From contig JBALVI010000001.1 of NCBI GenBank assembly GCA_036961205.1, positions 682,001 through 746,000 on the forward strand: a DNA stretch of 64,000 nucleotides. The letters run 5' to 3'. This stretch comes from CALJFL01 sp036961205 (GTDB lineage Bacteria > Pseudomonadota > Gammaproteobacteria > Pseudomonadales > Halieaceae). Both the position numbers and the translations under genes were made by a program. Positions 28,153-37,133 of the stretch are shown piece after piece (position 1 is the first letter of the stretch; each line of letters begins with the position of its first letter). The notes under the pieces are model-generated. The model was not told the DNA's origin and did not search any database. It worked only from the letters and a program-made list of their open reading frames with translations.

Positions 28153-28855
28153 TTTCAGGCACTTTCCGCTGGCACCTGGCGACCGGGTGCTGGACCTTGG
28201 CTGTGGAGAGGGCCGGCATGTGATCTCGGCCTATGTTGAGGAGAGCGTCGAATCTTTTGGTGTGGACCTCTCTGTTGCTGACCTCAAGATAACCCGGAGT
28301 AAATTCAAAGATTTTGAACAGCCTGAAGATGACGGGCGAGCGTTCGGCCTGGCCTCAGCCAATGCTCTGGAATTGCCTTTTGCCGATGCTACTTTTGACA
28401 AGGTTATATGTAGCGAGGTACTGGAGCATATTCCCGACTACCAGGGCGCGCTGACAGAAATTCAGCGGGTGCTTAAGCCTGGAGGCCTTTTGTGTGCCAG
28501 TGTCCCCAGGCGGTGGCCAGAAAAAATTTGCTGGGCACTCAGTGAGGCTTACCATCTTGTTCCTGGCGGCCATATCCGTATATTTCGCGCCAGCGAACTG
28601 CGCGGGGATATAGAGGCACTGGGATTTCAGCACTACTATCGTCACTGGGCACATGCCCTGCACGCCCCCTTTTGGTGGCTGAAGTGTCTGTTCTGGAAAA
28701 CTCAGGACAGTAATTGGCTGATTGCACAATATCATCGCCTGCTAGTTTGGGACCTGATGGAAAAGCCTGCGGTGACCCGGACGTTAGAGACTTGTATGAA
28801 TCCCCTGATGGGCAAGAGTGTGGTGATGTACTTTCGTAAAGAGGCAGTGTCGTGA
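28139..28855 (+). CDS. Class I SAM-dependent methyltransferase, second gene of trio
   Basis: Methyltransf_11-type enzyme of 238 residues. The SAM motif I is RVLDLGCGEGRHV near residue 17, the acidic loop is FGVDLSVADL, and motif post-I/II is ANALELPFADATFDKV with SEVLEHIPDY. The C-terminal half, rich in Trp, His and Phe, may form a membrane-surface or acceptor site. It starts at GTG 28139 inside the end of the GT4 gene and ends with a four-base overlap with the next gene. The acceptor is unknown; methylation of a sugar or lipid made by the neighbouring GT4 is inferred. Confidence 0.83.
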   Translation: MQTVDFRHFPLAPGDRVLDLGCGEGRHVISAYVEESVESFGVDLSVADLKITRSKFKDFEQPEDDGRAFGLASANALELPFADATFDKVICSEVLEHIPDYQGALTEIQRVLKPGGLLCASVPRRWPEKICWALSEAYHLVPGGHIRIFRASELRGDIEALGFQHYYRHWAHALHAPFWWLKCLFWKTQDSNWLIAQYHRLLVWDLMEKPAVTRTLETCMNPLMGKSVVMYFRKEAVS

Positions 28856-29922
28856 GCGGTTTATATCTAAGCAGGGGGCTATTTCCTGAGGAGTTCCTGC
28901 GACCCACGGTGGATTTCATTCTGGCGGTGCAGCAGCCAAGTGGAGAGATACCCTGGTTTGAAAGCGGCTACACAGATCCCTGGGACCATGTGGAAGCTGC
29001 CATGGGCCTGTCTATTGCAGGCGAACATGAGGCGGCTGCCCGGGCCTATCACTGGCTCCATTCCATGCAGTTGGGCGACGGCAGTTGGTGGGCATCGTAC
29101 CGCGGCGAAGAAGTAGATAATCGCGAGCGCCGGGAAACGAACTTCGTCGCCTATGTCGCAACAGGCGTATGGCACCACTTTCTGGTCACCGGCGATCGCG
29201 ATTTTCTGCGGGCGATGTGGCCTATGGTTGTGGGCGCCATTGATTTCGTTTTAGATTTGCAATCTGAATACGGCGATATCGACTGGGCCGTAGACGCAGA
29301 TGGCGCAGCCAAGGGAGATGCCCTGGTGACCGGTTGCAGCTCCATCTACAAGAGCCTGGAATGTGCCCATAATATTGCCGTGAGTCTGGGCGAGCATCGT
29401 CCCCATTGGCTGCAGGCACGCACCTTACTGGGTCAGGCCCTGCGATTTAAGCCCGAGCGGTTCGACCGCACCTGGGAAAGTAAATCGCGGTATTCCATGG
29501 ATTGGTTTTATCCGGTGCTGGTAGGCGTATACCCCCAGGTAGAGGCCCGAGCGAGGCTCGCCGAACGCTGGGATGAATTTGTCGAGGATCAAATGGGTTG
29601 TCGCTGCGTCGCCGATCAGCCCTGGGTGACAGTGGCCGAATCTTGTGAATTGGTCATGGCCCTACTGGCTGCCGGAGACCATCCACGTGCGGTGGAGGTC
29701 TATAGTTGGTTACACCAGTGGCGGAATCAGGACGGTTCCTATTGGACCGGGTATCAGTTGGTCGAAGATCTGCTCTGGCCGGATGAGAAGCCGACCTGGA
29801 CGGCAGGAGCTATTTTGTTGGCGGCAGACGCACTCACTGAACATACCGGTGCTGCCCGTCTGTTTACTGAGGTAAATTTGCTAGCGGAAGAATCGGTGGA
29901 CAGCGCGGAAGCGCTGCGCTGA
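28852..29922 (+). CDS. Alpha/alpha-toroid (prenyltransferase/six-hairpin-like) protein, third gene of trio
   Basis: Protein of 356 residues and no certain function. It shows repeated helical hairpins with aromatic-glycine turns: FILAVQQPSGEIPWFES, WLHSMQLGDGSWWASY and WLHQWRNQDGSYWTGY, the pattern of prenyltransferase/terpene-cyclase or six-hairpin glycosidase barrels. The middle part (FLRAMWPMVVGAIDFVLDL, then CSSIYKSLECA) resembles (alpha/alpha)6 glycosidases such as GH15. Acidic candidates are in ESGYTDPWDHVE and LLWPDEKPTW. No signal peptide is seen. GTG 28852 overlaps the methyltransferase stop by four bases. Confidence 0.7.
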   Translation: MSGLYLSRGLFPEEFLRPTVDFILAVQQPSGEIPWFESGYTDPWDHVEAAMGLSIAGEHEAAARAYHWLHSMQLGDGSWWASYRGEEVDNRERRETNFVAYVATGVWHHFLVTGDRDFLRAMWPMVVGAIDFVLDLQSEYGDIDWAVDADGAAKGDALVTGCSSIYKSLECAHNIAVSLGEHRPHWLQARTLLGQALRFKPERFDRTWESKSRYSMDWFYPVLVGVYPQVEARARLAERWDEFVEDQMGCRCVADQPWVTVAESCELVMALLAAGDHPRAVEVYSWLHQWRNQDGSYWTGYQLVEDLLWPDEKPTWTAGAILLAADALTEHTGAARLFTEVNLLAEESVDSAEALR

Positions 29923-29934
29923 ATCGAGGGCGCT

Positions 29935-30552
29935 TTAAACTCGTTTGAGCAGTGCCAGCGAATTGATCAAACCGGACGATTCAAACAAACCCGACGCCAG
30001 CGCCATACGGTAAACGGCGTGGGGGGCCTGGCCGCCCTTATGGGCCTCGGGAAATACGTCGTGAATAGCAAGTGTGCCCCCTCTCGCTACCAGAGACGCC
30101 CAGCAGCGATAATCAGTCAACGCGGCATCCAGGCTGTGACCCCCATCGATAAAGACCATACCCAAGGGAGTTTGCCAGTGCTTGGCTGCGGCTTCAGAGC
30201 CGCTGACGATAGGTACCACCTGTTTGTCTAATCCTGCAAGGGTGATATTGCGGCGAAACTCACGAAAGGTATCTACACCCCCGATACTGGCATCGTACAG
30301 GTCAGGGTCGTGAAAAAACTCCCCCAGTTGGTGCTCTTCCGAGCCCCGGTGATGGTCCAGGGCAAACACGGTGTTGCCCGTTTCCCGGCACGCCAGGCCC
30401 AAATAAATAGTGGACTTACCGCAGTAACTACCGATTTCCAAAACCGGCCCCAGGGGCGCGACTTGGATAGCTTGCTGATATAACGCCTGGGCCTCATCGT
30501 CGGCGAGAAAGCCTTTTATCTGGTCAATGTCAGCGGGCAGACCTGGAATCAT
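29935..30552 (-). CDS. Class I SAM methyltransferase (Methyltransf_24-like)
   Basis: Methyltransferase-fold protein of 205 residues from ATG 30552, which has CAGGAT upstream; a TTG two codons earlier is weaker. The SAM motif is PVLEIGSYCGKST near residue 37, followed by VFALDHHRGSEEHQ. GMVFIDGGHSLDAALTDY is the second hallmark of the family, which includes sugar O-methyltransferases. Its stop is 12 bases from the stop of the trio's toroid gene, and it faces hldE divergently. A role in LPS or glycan methylation is likely from context only. Confidence 0.78.
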   Translation of the reverse strand: MIPGLPADIDQIKGFLADDEAQALYQQAIQVAPLGPVLEIGSYCGKSTIYLGLACRETGNTVFALDHHRGSEEHQLGEFFHDPDLYDASIGGVDTFREFRRNITLAGLDKQVVPIVSGSEAAAKHWQTPLGMVFIDGGHSLDAALTDYRCWASLVARGGTLAIHDVFPEAHKGGQAPHAVYRMALASGLFESSGLINSLALLKRV

Positions 30553-30691
30553 GCGCAAGATCCTGAATGGGTGAAGTTGGCGAAAGTAGCGGTTTTACAG
30601 GGTGATAGCAAGGGCTGAAGCGTCTGGCCAGCGTGCTATTATAGAAATAAATCCACTAGACAATTCTGCTACCACGAGGATCTTCCCGACC

Positions 30692-32125
30692 ATGAAACTT
30701 CGCATGCCCAGCTTCGACCAGGCCCGTGTGCTTGTGCTCGGCGATATCATGCTCGACCGCTATTGGCACGGCGCTACCTCTAGAATTTCGCCGGAGGCAC
30801 CGGTGCCGGTAGTCAAAGTTGAGCAGATTAATGATCGGCCTGGCGGCGCAGGCAATGTGGCGCTGAATATTGCAGCCCTGGGGGTGGCGGGAACTTTGCG
30901 AGGCTTTACCGGCGATGATGAGATGGCGGATTCCTTACAAGATATGTTGCAGGGGGCCGGTGTCGAGTGTGATTTCCTGCGCGATGCCAATAACCCGACC
31001 ATCACCAAACTGCGGGTCATCAGCCGTCATCAACAGCTAATTCGGCTGGATTTTGAAGAACCGCAAGCTGCGACGACGGGCAATAACAAGCTCGCCGATG
31101 GGCTGGACGCCTTACTTGCTGATTGTGGGGCATTGGTATTGTCGGATTACGCCAAGGGTACTCTCGACGATCCTGCGCCTCTGATAAACGCTGCCAGGAA
31201 ACGCAAGGTGCCGGTTCTTGTGGACCCCAAAGGTACTGATTTCGAGCGCTATCGCGGGGCGACACTGTTAACGCCCAACCTGCATGAGTTTGAGGGGGTA
31301 GTCGGCCACTGCGCGACTGAACAGGAACTGGTGGAGCGCGGCGAGAAGCTGATGAAGCAATTGGATCTCGGGGCTTTATTAGTCACCCGAGGTGAGCACG
31401 GCATGACGCTGCTGCGCCCGGGAGAAGAGGAGATGCACCTGCCGGCCCGCGCGCGGGAAGTGTTTGACGTGACCGGAGCCGGGGATACTGTCATTGCGAT
31501 GCTGGCGTCGGCTATCGCCGGCGGCGCCAGTATTCCCGAGGCGGTAGGCCTGGCGAATATCGCCGCCAGTATAGTCGTTGGCAAATTGGGCACAGCGGCG
31601 GTGAGCGTCCCGGAATTGCGTCGGGCGGTGCTCGAAGACCAGGGCTCAGAACGGGGCGTGGTCAGTCTTGAGCAGCTGGAAATAGCTGTTGCCGATGCTC
31701 GTAGTCACGGTGAGCGAGTGGTATTTACCAATGGTTGCTTCGACATCATTCACGCGGGGCATGTAGCCTACCTGGAGCAGGCGCGGCAGTTAGGCGACCG
31801 ACTTATCGTTGCGGTGAATAGCGATGCCTCGGTGAAAAAACTCAAGGGCAAGGGCAGGCCTATCAACCCTCAGGATAGGCGTATGGCGGTTTTGGCGGGG
31901 CTGGAGTCGGTGGATTGGGTGCTGTGCTTCAGTCAGGACACACCGCGACCCCTGTTAAACGCGCTGCAGCCGGACGTATTGGCAAAAGGCGGCGACTACG
32001 ATAAAGAAGGCGTGGTCGGTTGGGAGATTGTGGAAGAGTACGGTGGCGAGGTGCAGGTGTTGGCGTTCGTTGAAAACGTATCAACCACCGCTATTGTCAC
32101 CAAAATTCAGCAGGATTCAGACTGA
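30692..32125 (+). CDS. hldE: Bifunctional heptose-7-phosphate kinase / heptose-1-phosphate adenylyltransferase
   Basis: Makes ADP-D-glycero-D-manno-heptose for the LPS inner core. From ATG 30692 the protein has 477 residues, equal to E. coli HldE. The N-terminal PfkB (ribokinase-fold) domain has GDIMLDRYWHG, GGAGNVALNIAALG and the anion-hole motif DVTGAGDTVIA. The C-terminal cytidylyltransferase-type domain begins with VFTNGCFDIIHAGHVAYL near residue 345. GAGGA sits upstream of the ATG. Its last nine bases overlap the end of the convergent aldo/keto reductase gene. Confidence 0.96.
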   Translation: MKLRMPSFDQARVLVLGDIMLDRYWHGATSRISPEAPVPVVKVEQINDRPGGAGNVALNIAALGVAGTLRGFTGDDEMADSLQDMLQGAGVECDFLRDANNPTITKLRVISRHQQLIRLDFEEPQAATTGNNKLADGLDALLADCGALVLSDYAKGTLDDPAPLINAARKRKVPVLVDPKGTDFERYRGATLLTPNLHEFEGVVGHCATEQELVERGEKLMKQLDLGALLVTRGEHGMTLLRPGEEEMHLPARAREVFDVTGAGDTVIAMLASAIAGGASIPEAVGLANIAASIVVGKLGTAAVSVPELRRAVLEDQGSERGVVSLEQLEIAVADARSHGERVVFTNGCFDIIHAGHVAYLEQARQLGDRLIVAVNSDASVKKLKGKGRPINPQDRRMAVLAGLESVDWVLCFSQDTPRPLLNALQPDVLAKGGDYDKEGVVGWEIVEEYGGEVQVLAFVENVSTTAIVTKIQQDSD

Positions 32126-32917
32126 GTTCAAAGCGATGGCTAGTCTGGCAGCGGCGACATTGTCGGTGAGGTGTTGCGGGTTAATGGTCCCGATAATGGC
32201 AGAAGTGGTGGCCGCGTGTTGAAAAATGAGGTTCATGCTGGCCTGCACCGGGTCGGGATAGTCTTGCGCCAGATGACCACTGGCCAGCGCTTTTTTAATC
32301 ATTACTGCGGTACCCAGTTGTAGGCATTTATCGAGTACCGGAACCTCCTCCTGTTGGCCGAGGTTGTAGGTAACCATCAACACATCACACAGTTCAGCTG
32401 CAGCCAAGCCGCCGGCGACGGACTTAGTCGATATACCAAAGGCGCGAATCTTACCGGCGCGCTTGAGATCGGCCAGAGCTTCAAGTGTGCCCAGGGAGTT
32501 GATAATCTCTTCATCTTCACCATTGGAGTGCACCAGAACCAGGTCGATAACATCGCAGTTGAGTCGTCCCAGACTTCTTTCGACAGAGTAGCGAGTGTGC
32601 TCAGGACTAAAGTCGAAGCGTGACTGGCCTTGCTCAAACTCCTCGCCAACCTTGCTGCAAATTACCCAGCGTTGTCTTTGCCCCTTCAATAGTTCGCCCA
32701 GGCGCTGCTCGCTATTACCGTAGGCCGGGGCAGTGTCAATCAGGTTGATTCCCAGGTCCTGTGCCACCTCCAGCAAATGAGTCGCAGCTTTGTCGTCGGG
32801 GATGACAAACTGCTGCGGATATTTTACGCCCTGGTCGCGGCCCAGTTTGACAGTACCCAGTCCGATTGGGCTAAGCTGGATTCCGGTGTTACCGACTGTT
32901 CGCAACCAGTCTTTCAA
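32117..32917 (-). CDS. Aldo/keto reductase
   Basis: NAD(P)H-dependent oxidoreductase of the AKR superfamily, 266 residues. The catalytic tetrad is visible: Asp and Tyr in LIDTAPAYGNSEQRLG, Lys in WVICSKVG and His in LVLVHSNG. It starts at TTG 32917, overlapping the stop of the FAD oxidoreductase gene by four bases (TTGA). The same AKR-FAD pair lies between hldE and waaA in Pseudomonas as I recall (PA4992-PA4991), so a conserved but undefined job in the envelope locus is plausible. Confidence 0.86.
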   Translation of the reverse strand: MKDWLRTVGNTGIQLSPIGLGTVKLGRDQGVKYPQQFVIPDDKAATHLLEVAQDLGINLIDTAPAYGNSEQRLGELLKGQRQRWVICSKVGEEFEQGQSRFDFSPEHTRYSVERSLGRLNCDVIDLVLVHSNGEDEEIINSLGTLEALADLKRAGKIRAFGISTKSVAGGLAAAELCDVLMVTYNLGQQEEVPVLDKCLQLGTAVMIKKALASGHLAQDYPDPVQASMNLIFQHAATTSAIIGTINPQHLTDNVAAARLAIALNSV

Positions 32918-34107
32918 AACAGACTATCCCATAAAGTTGCGGCTATCGGGGGTCTGGGCAGATGTGCAAGCAAGCCTAGATCCTGTGGATGATTAGGACC
33001 CAACTGGTGTTCCGACAGATGCCGCTCAATCTCATTGCCGAGGTCGGGGCTCAAGCTCAGCTTGGTAGGCCATGCCACCAGCGTGTTCGCTACCGAGTCC
33101 ACTGTTCCGACAAAGGCGCGGTCAGGCCGCAGTAGGGCGTTTTGGCGAGGTTCTGCCCGGTCGAGTTTAATGGTGCGCCATTCGCACTGCCCAAAGTCGA
33201 GCCACGGCAGCAGCTCATCTAGCTCTTGCTGGGCTTTAGCGATCAAAACCTCCGGGGGTTCGTCGATATTCTCCGTCGCCAGATCGCCTCCCAGATACCA
33301 GACGGGCTCATTGGCGAGAGTTCTGTGACTGGATATGGTTAGGCGGGGGGAGGGGTTGCCGCCAGTACAGTGACCATAAAATGATTCCTGATACTCGTGT
33401 TTAACGATCACTTGCTGCAATGGCCGTCGTTGCATTTGTGGGCTGTCAGCGCCCAGTTGTTGCAGCATGGCCTCGTTGCCTACACCGGCGGTGAGTAACA
33501 GTCGGGTGGGAATAATCTCACAGCCGGGCAGGGCGATGGAGGCACCGTATTCATTGCGCTGCAAGCTGGCGGTGGACCAATCTACCTGAAAGATCGCGTC
33601 ACGCTGTCGTTCGGCGAGGGTGGCTACCACTGATGGCATATCCAGAACCAGATCCACCAGGCGATAGACCTGACCCTGGAACTGGTCGTAGTTAAGTGCT
33701 GGCGGGAAGTTCTTCCTGGCCAACTTCTCCACCTTACCGCGTAACATTTTGCTGGCAAAAAAGGAGCTCATACGGGATTGCAGGTTACCGCCGGACCAGA
33801 GATAGAAATCTTCACTTAACACTTTACTGCCGCGCAGATCGACTGCGCCCTTGCCCTCGAGACAGTCACGCCAGGCGGTAGGCATGGCTGAGATTGCCTC
33901 TGAACCGCCGCTCCAGGCACCGCCCAGTGCGTATTTTATGCCGCCGTGAATCATGCCCTGTGAGGCCATGGTCTGGAAGCTACCGAGAGCTTGCTGCTCC
34001 AACAGCACGGCACTATAGCCCTTGTTGCGCAACTGGTTGAGAGCCCAAAGCCCGGCGATGCCGCCGCCGATGATGGCTATATCAATGTGTAGGCGATTTT
34101 GATCCAT
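32914..34107 (-). CDS. FAD-dependent oxidoreductase (DAO family)
   Basis: Flavoprotein of 397 residues from ATG 34107. The dinucleotide motif IAIIGGGIAGLWALNQL lies at the N-terminus, followed by SVLLEQQ-like strand (AVLLEQQALG) and SQGMIHGGIKYALGG, a DAO/glycerol-3-phosphate-dehydrogenase-like flavin contact. Near the C-terminus DRAFVGTVDSVANTLVAWPT closes the FAD site. Substrate unknown. A ten-codon in-frame extension upstream is possible but no ribosome-binding site supports either start strongly. Translation is coupled to the AKR gene downstream. Confidence 0.82.
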   Translation of the reverse strand: MDQNRLHIDIAIIGGGIAGLWALNQLRNKGYSAVLLEQQALGSFQTMASQGMIHGGIKYALGGAWSGGSEAISAMPTAWRDCLEGKGAVDLRGSKVLSEDFYLWSGGNLQSRMSSFFASKMLRGKVEKLARKNFPPALNYDQFQGQVYRLVDLVLDMPSVVATLAERQRDAIFQVDWSTASLQRNEYGASIALPGCEIIPTRLLLTAGVGNEAMLQQLGADSPQMQRRPLQQVIVKHEYQESFYGHCTGGNPSPRLTISSHRTLANEPVWYLGGDLATENIDEPPEVLIAKAQQELDELLPWLDFGQCEWRTIKLDRAEPRQNALLRPDRAFVGTVDSVANTLVAWPTKLSLSPDLGNEIERHLSEHQLGPNHPQDLGLLAHLPRPPIAATLWDSLF

Positions 34108-34233
34108 GATCCACAAGACAAAAAGTATAAAGCGCAATTATAGCCCGAATCCTTTGTCCGAAACTGTTCCGGATACTGGCTACTGTGACTAGCTGACGCT
34201 ATGCTGCCCGCAAGTAAGAGTTCGGACTTCATC

Positions 34234-35520
34234 ATGCGTTATCTTTATTGCGCTCTTTTCTATGTGCTGGTGCCTTTTTTGGTACTGCGTATGCTGCTGC
34301 GTTCACGACGCGCACCGGCCTATCGTCAGCGCCTGGCTGAGCGCTTTGCGCACTTCGATCGCGGTGCTCTCGATCAGACCAGGCCCTCTATCTGGGTGCA
34401 TGCGGTGTCGGTGGGTGAGACTATTGCGGCTGCGCCTATTATCGAAGCTCTGTTGCTAGCCTATCCAGACCACCAACTAGTGGTAACTACGACTACTCCC
34501 ACCGGGTCTGAACGAGTTCTGGCGCTATTTGGAACACGAGTTTTTCACGTCTATGCGCCCTGGGATTTGCCCGGCGCCACCTGCCGATTTTTGGATGCGG
34601 TCCGGCCAAGTCTACTGCTGTTGATGGAGACGGAGCTGTGGCCCAATATGATTCATTACACGGCTGCCCGTGGCTGTCCAATTTTACTGGCCAATGCCCG
34701 CCTGTCCCAGCGCTCGGCGCTTGGCTATGAACGGGTTCGCGGACTCACTAGCCCAATGTTGGGTAAGCTCACTCAGGTTGCCTGTCAATCCGCCGCCGAT
34801 GGTGAGCGTTTTCAGCAATTAGGGATTACGGCGGATCGAGTTCAGCTTACCGGAAGTATCAAATTCGATATCAGCCTGGGTGAAGAGCTGCAGGCAAGTG
34901 CCAGGCAGTTGCGGCTGGCTTGTGGTGCAGATCACCGGCTCGCTCTCGTCGCGGCGAGCACTCATGCCGGTGAGGATGAGCAAATTTTGAGCGCGTTTTG
35001 TCAAGTTCGAGCGCGATATGCAGACGCGCTATTAGTTTTGGTGCCACGCCATCCGGAGCGCTTTGATGCGGTCTATCAAATGGCGCAGGAATCGGGATTC
35101 AAGGTGCTGCGGCGTTCCTCGGCTATTAATCCAGATAGCGACACCGAGGTTCTCCTGGGCGACACTATGGGCGAGCTATTGTTGCTACTGGGTGTGGCCA
35201 GCGTGGCCATAGTCGGTGGTAGTCTGGTAGAGCACGGCGGGCACAATGTTCTGGAAGCAGCGGCCTGGGGCGCGCCGGTAGTCACCGGGCCTTATATGTT
35301 TAACTTTGCCGAGATCAGCGATCTCATGGTCAATGCCGGTGCCATGATTCGTCTGGATAAGCCCGAGGATCTAACAACTTGTCTGCTGGAATTGCTGGAA
35401 CAATCGGGGCAGCGACAGCAAATGGGTAGCGCGGGCTTAGAGGTTATCGGCCAAAACCGCGGTGCCAAAGCGCGCTTGTTGGCAATGATAGCGGAGCTGC
35501 TGCCCGGGAAGCCTGCCTAG
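34234..35520 (+). CDS. waaA: 3-deoxy-D-manno-octulosonic acid (Kdo) transferase
   Basis: GT30 enzyme at the inner-membrane cytoplasmic face that adds Kdo to lipid IVA. ATG 34234 gives 428 residues (425 in E. coli) and an N-terminus RYLYCALFYVLVPFLVLRML acting as membrane anchor. Signatures are WVHAVSVGETIAA with the catalytic Glu, METELWPNM, LANARLSQRS, VPRHPERF and GGSLVEHGGHNVLEAAAWG. An alternative ATG at 34201 would add 11 polar residues. It is convergent with tolC. Confidence 0.94.
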   Translation: MRYLYCALFYVLVPFLVLRMLLRSRRAPAYRQRLAERFAHFDRGALDQTRPSIWVHAVSVGETIAAAPIIEALLLAYPDHQLVVTTTTPTGSERVLALFGTRVFHVYAPWDLPGATCRFLDAVRPSLLLLMETELWPNMIHYTAARGCPILLANARLSQRSALGYERVRGLTSPMLGKLTQVACQSAADGERFQQLGITADRVQLTGSIKFDISLGEELQASARQLRLACGADHRLALVAASTHAGEDEQILSAFCQVRARYADALLVLVPRHPERFDAVYQMAQESGFKVLRRSSAINPDSDTEVLLGDTMGELLLLLGVASVAIVGGSLVEHGGHNVLEAAAWGAPVVTGPYMFNFAEISDLMVNAGAMIRLDKPEDLTTCLLELLEQSGQRQQMGSAGLEVIGQNRGAKARLLAMIAELLPGKPA

Positions 35521-35545
35521 CAAGCCCCGGACAAGCTGCTCGCCC

Positions 35546-36952
35546 TTATTTACTGGTCGAGGGCGGCGCAGGGGTAATCAGAAATGAGTCAAGCCGATTC
35601 ACGTCCTCTGGACTCAGCAAGCCCGCCTGCTCCTTTAGCGACAGTACATTGACAATATAATCATAGCGGCTATTGGCGTAATCGCGCTGGGCGGCGAACA
35701 GGGTGTTCTGTGCGTTGAGGACATCGACCACGTTCCGGGTACCAACTTCATATCCCGCCTGGGTTGCATCCAGAGCGCTGCTTGAAGACACGATGGCCTG
35801 CTTGCGCGCCGCAACCCGTGATACGTCGCTCACCACGGTCATGTGCAGGGAGCGGGCATTGGTGACCGTGTTGCGTGAAAGATTGATCCTGTTCTCCCTG
35901 GCAACATTGAACTCCTGAGCCGCCCTGCGCCGGTTCGCGCTAACCGCGCCGCCACTGTACAGGGGCAGGTCCAGGCGCAAATTCCAGACGTTGGCCTCGC
36001 TATTGGAATCTGGCGAGCGATCAAAGGGTGTCGCCGGTGTTACCGTCAGGTCACCTTCCACCTCGTAATCCGAATATTCGTAGCTGCCACTGACTTTCGG
36101 AGCGTGCTCCATTTTGTTCGCTTTCGCTGCCTGGCGGGCAGCTTCTTCGGCATACGTGGAAGCCTTCAGATTAAAGTTGTTCAAGAGCGCGAATTCTACC
36201 CACGCAGCCCGGTCATTCGGCTCAGGCAGTTTAATGTCAAAATCATCTTTTAACACGTTGAGGTTGCTGTGGCTGCGGCCGGTAAGAACCGATAAACGCT
36301 CCAGGGCAACGGAAACATTATTCTCGTCGACGATGCGATTGACCCGCGACAGGTCGAAAGCAGCCTGCGCTTCATAGACATCGGTAATGGCGATCAGGCC
36401 GACCTCGAAACGCTGCTGGGTCTGTTCGAGCTGGCGTTCGAAGGCCCTTTCCTGGGCCTTGGAGGCCTCCAGGTTGTCCTGCGCCCGTAGCACCAACAGA
36501 TAGGCCTCTACGGTTCTGACGATCAAATTTTGCTGATTTGCAGCAAAAGTCGACTCAGCCTGCTTGGTTAATTCCTTGCCTGACTGGAAGCTGAACCAGG
36601 CGGGGAGATCGAAGATAGCCTGACGCAGGCTCACCGCGTAGCCCTCGCGAGTGATATCAGTATTGCTAAGCGTATCGGTGGTAACAATACCTCCTCCAGA
36701 TTGGTCAAAGCTTTCGGCTTCTTGGTCCTGGTCAGTGTCGGTGTAATCGTAGTTGGCATTTATCTGTGGCAACAAGCGCGACAAACCGATGTTTTCGGTT
36801 TCGATATTGGCCAGATATTGGGCTTGTTCGGCTTTCAGCTGGGCGTCATTCTTCAGCGCTAGTTCATAGATATCGCGTAATGAATCTGCCTGCGAAGTGC
36901 TGGTAAAAATCGATAGAGTCAGCGCAAAAAGCGCAGCGCTCGAGCGTATCAT
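35546..36952 (-). CDS. tolC: TolC-family outer membrane channel
   Basis: Trimeric outer-membrane/periplasmic tunnel used by type I secretion and drug-efflux systems. The 468 residues start with a signal peptide cleaved near TSTSQADS. The two homologous OEP halves are visible, with long amphipathic helices (TEEN-type repeats LAVQAQD-like: LVLRAQDNLEASKAQERAFERQ and the equivalent second half ending VVDVLNAQNTLFAAQRDYA). No inner-membrane pump or adaptor is nearby, as usual for tolC. It is divergent from the DUF1249 gene across 181 bases. Confidence 0.92.
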   Translation of the reverse strand: MIRSSAALFALTLSIFTSTSQADSLRDIYELALKNDAQLKAEQAQYLANIETENIGLSRLLPQINANYDYTDTDQDQEAESFDQSGGGIVTTDTLSNTDITREGYAVSLRQAIFDLPAWFSFQSGKELTKQAESTFAANQQNLIVRTVEAYLLVLRAQDNLEASKAQERAFERQLEQTQQRFEVGLIAITDVYEAQAAFDLSRVNRIVDENNVSVALERLSVLTGRSHSNLNVLKDDFDIKLPEPNDRAAWVEFALLNNFNLKASTYAEEAARQAAKANKMEHAPKVSGSYEYSDYEVEGDLTVTPATPFDRSPDSNSEANVWNLRLDLPLYSGGAVSANRRRAAQEFNVARENRINLSRNTVTNARSLHMTVVSDVSRVAARKQAIVSSSSALDATQAGYEVGTRNVVDVLNAQNTLFAAQRDYANSRYDYIVNVLSLKEQAGLLSPEDVNRLDSFLITPAPPSTSK

Positions 36953-37133
36953 GCAATTTTCCTTATATTTGGGCTGGTGTAAAACACCGTGGGTCAGTTT
37001 AGCAGCCTATGCCAGTGTGCGCATGTAATTCAAGTGGTTGAAATCGTGCAATATACGGGTAGTCTGTATTCGGGTAAGTGCTACACTAAATATTGGCAAT
37101 GCAATGTAAGCGGTTGAGGCATCGACGGCGTCC

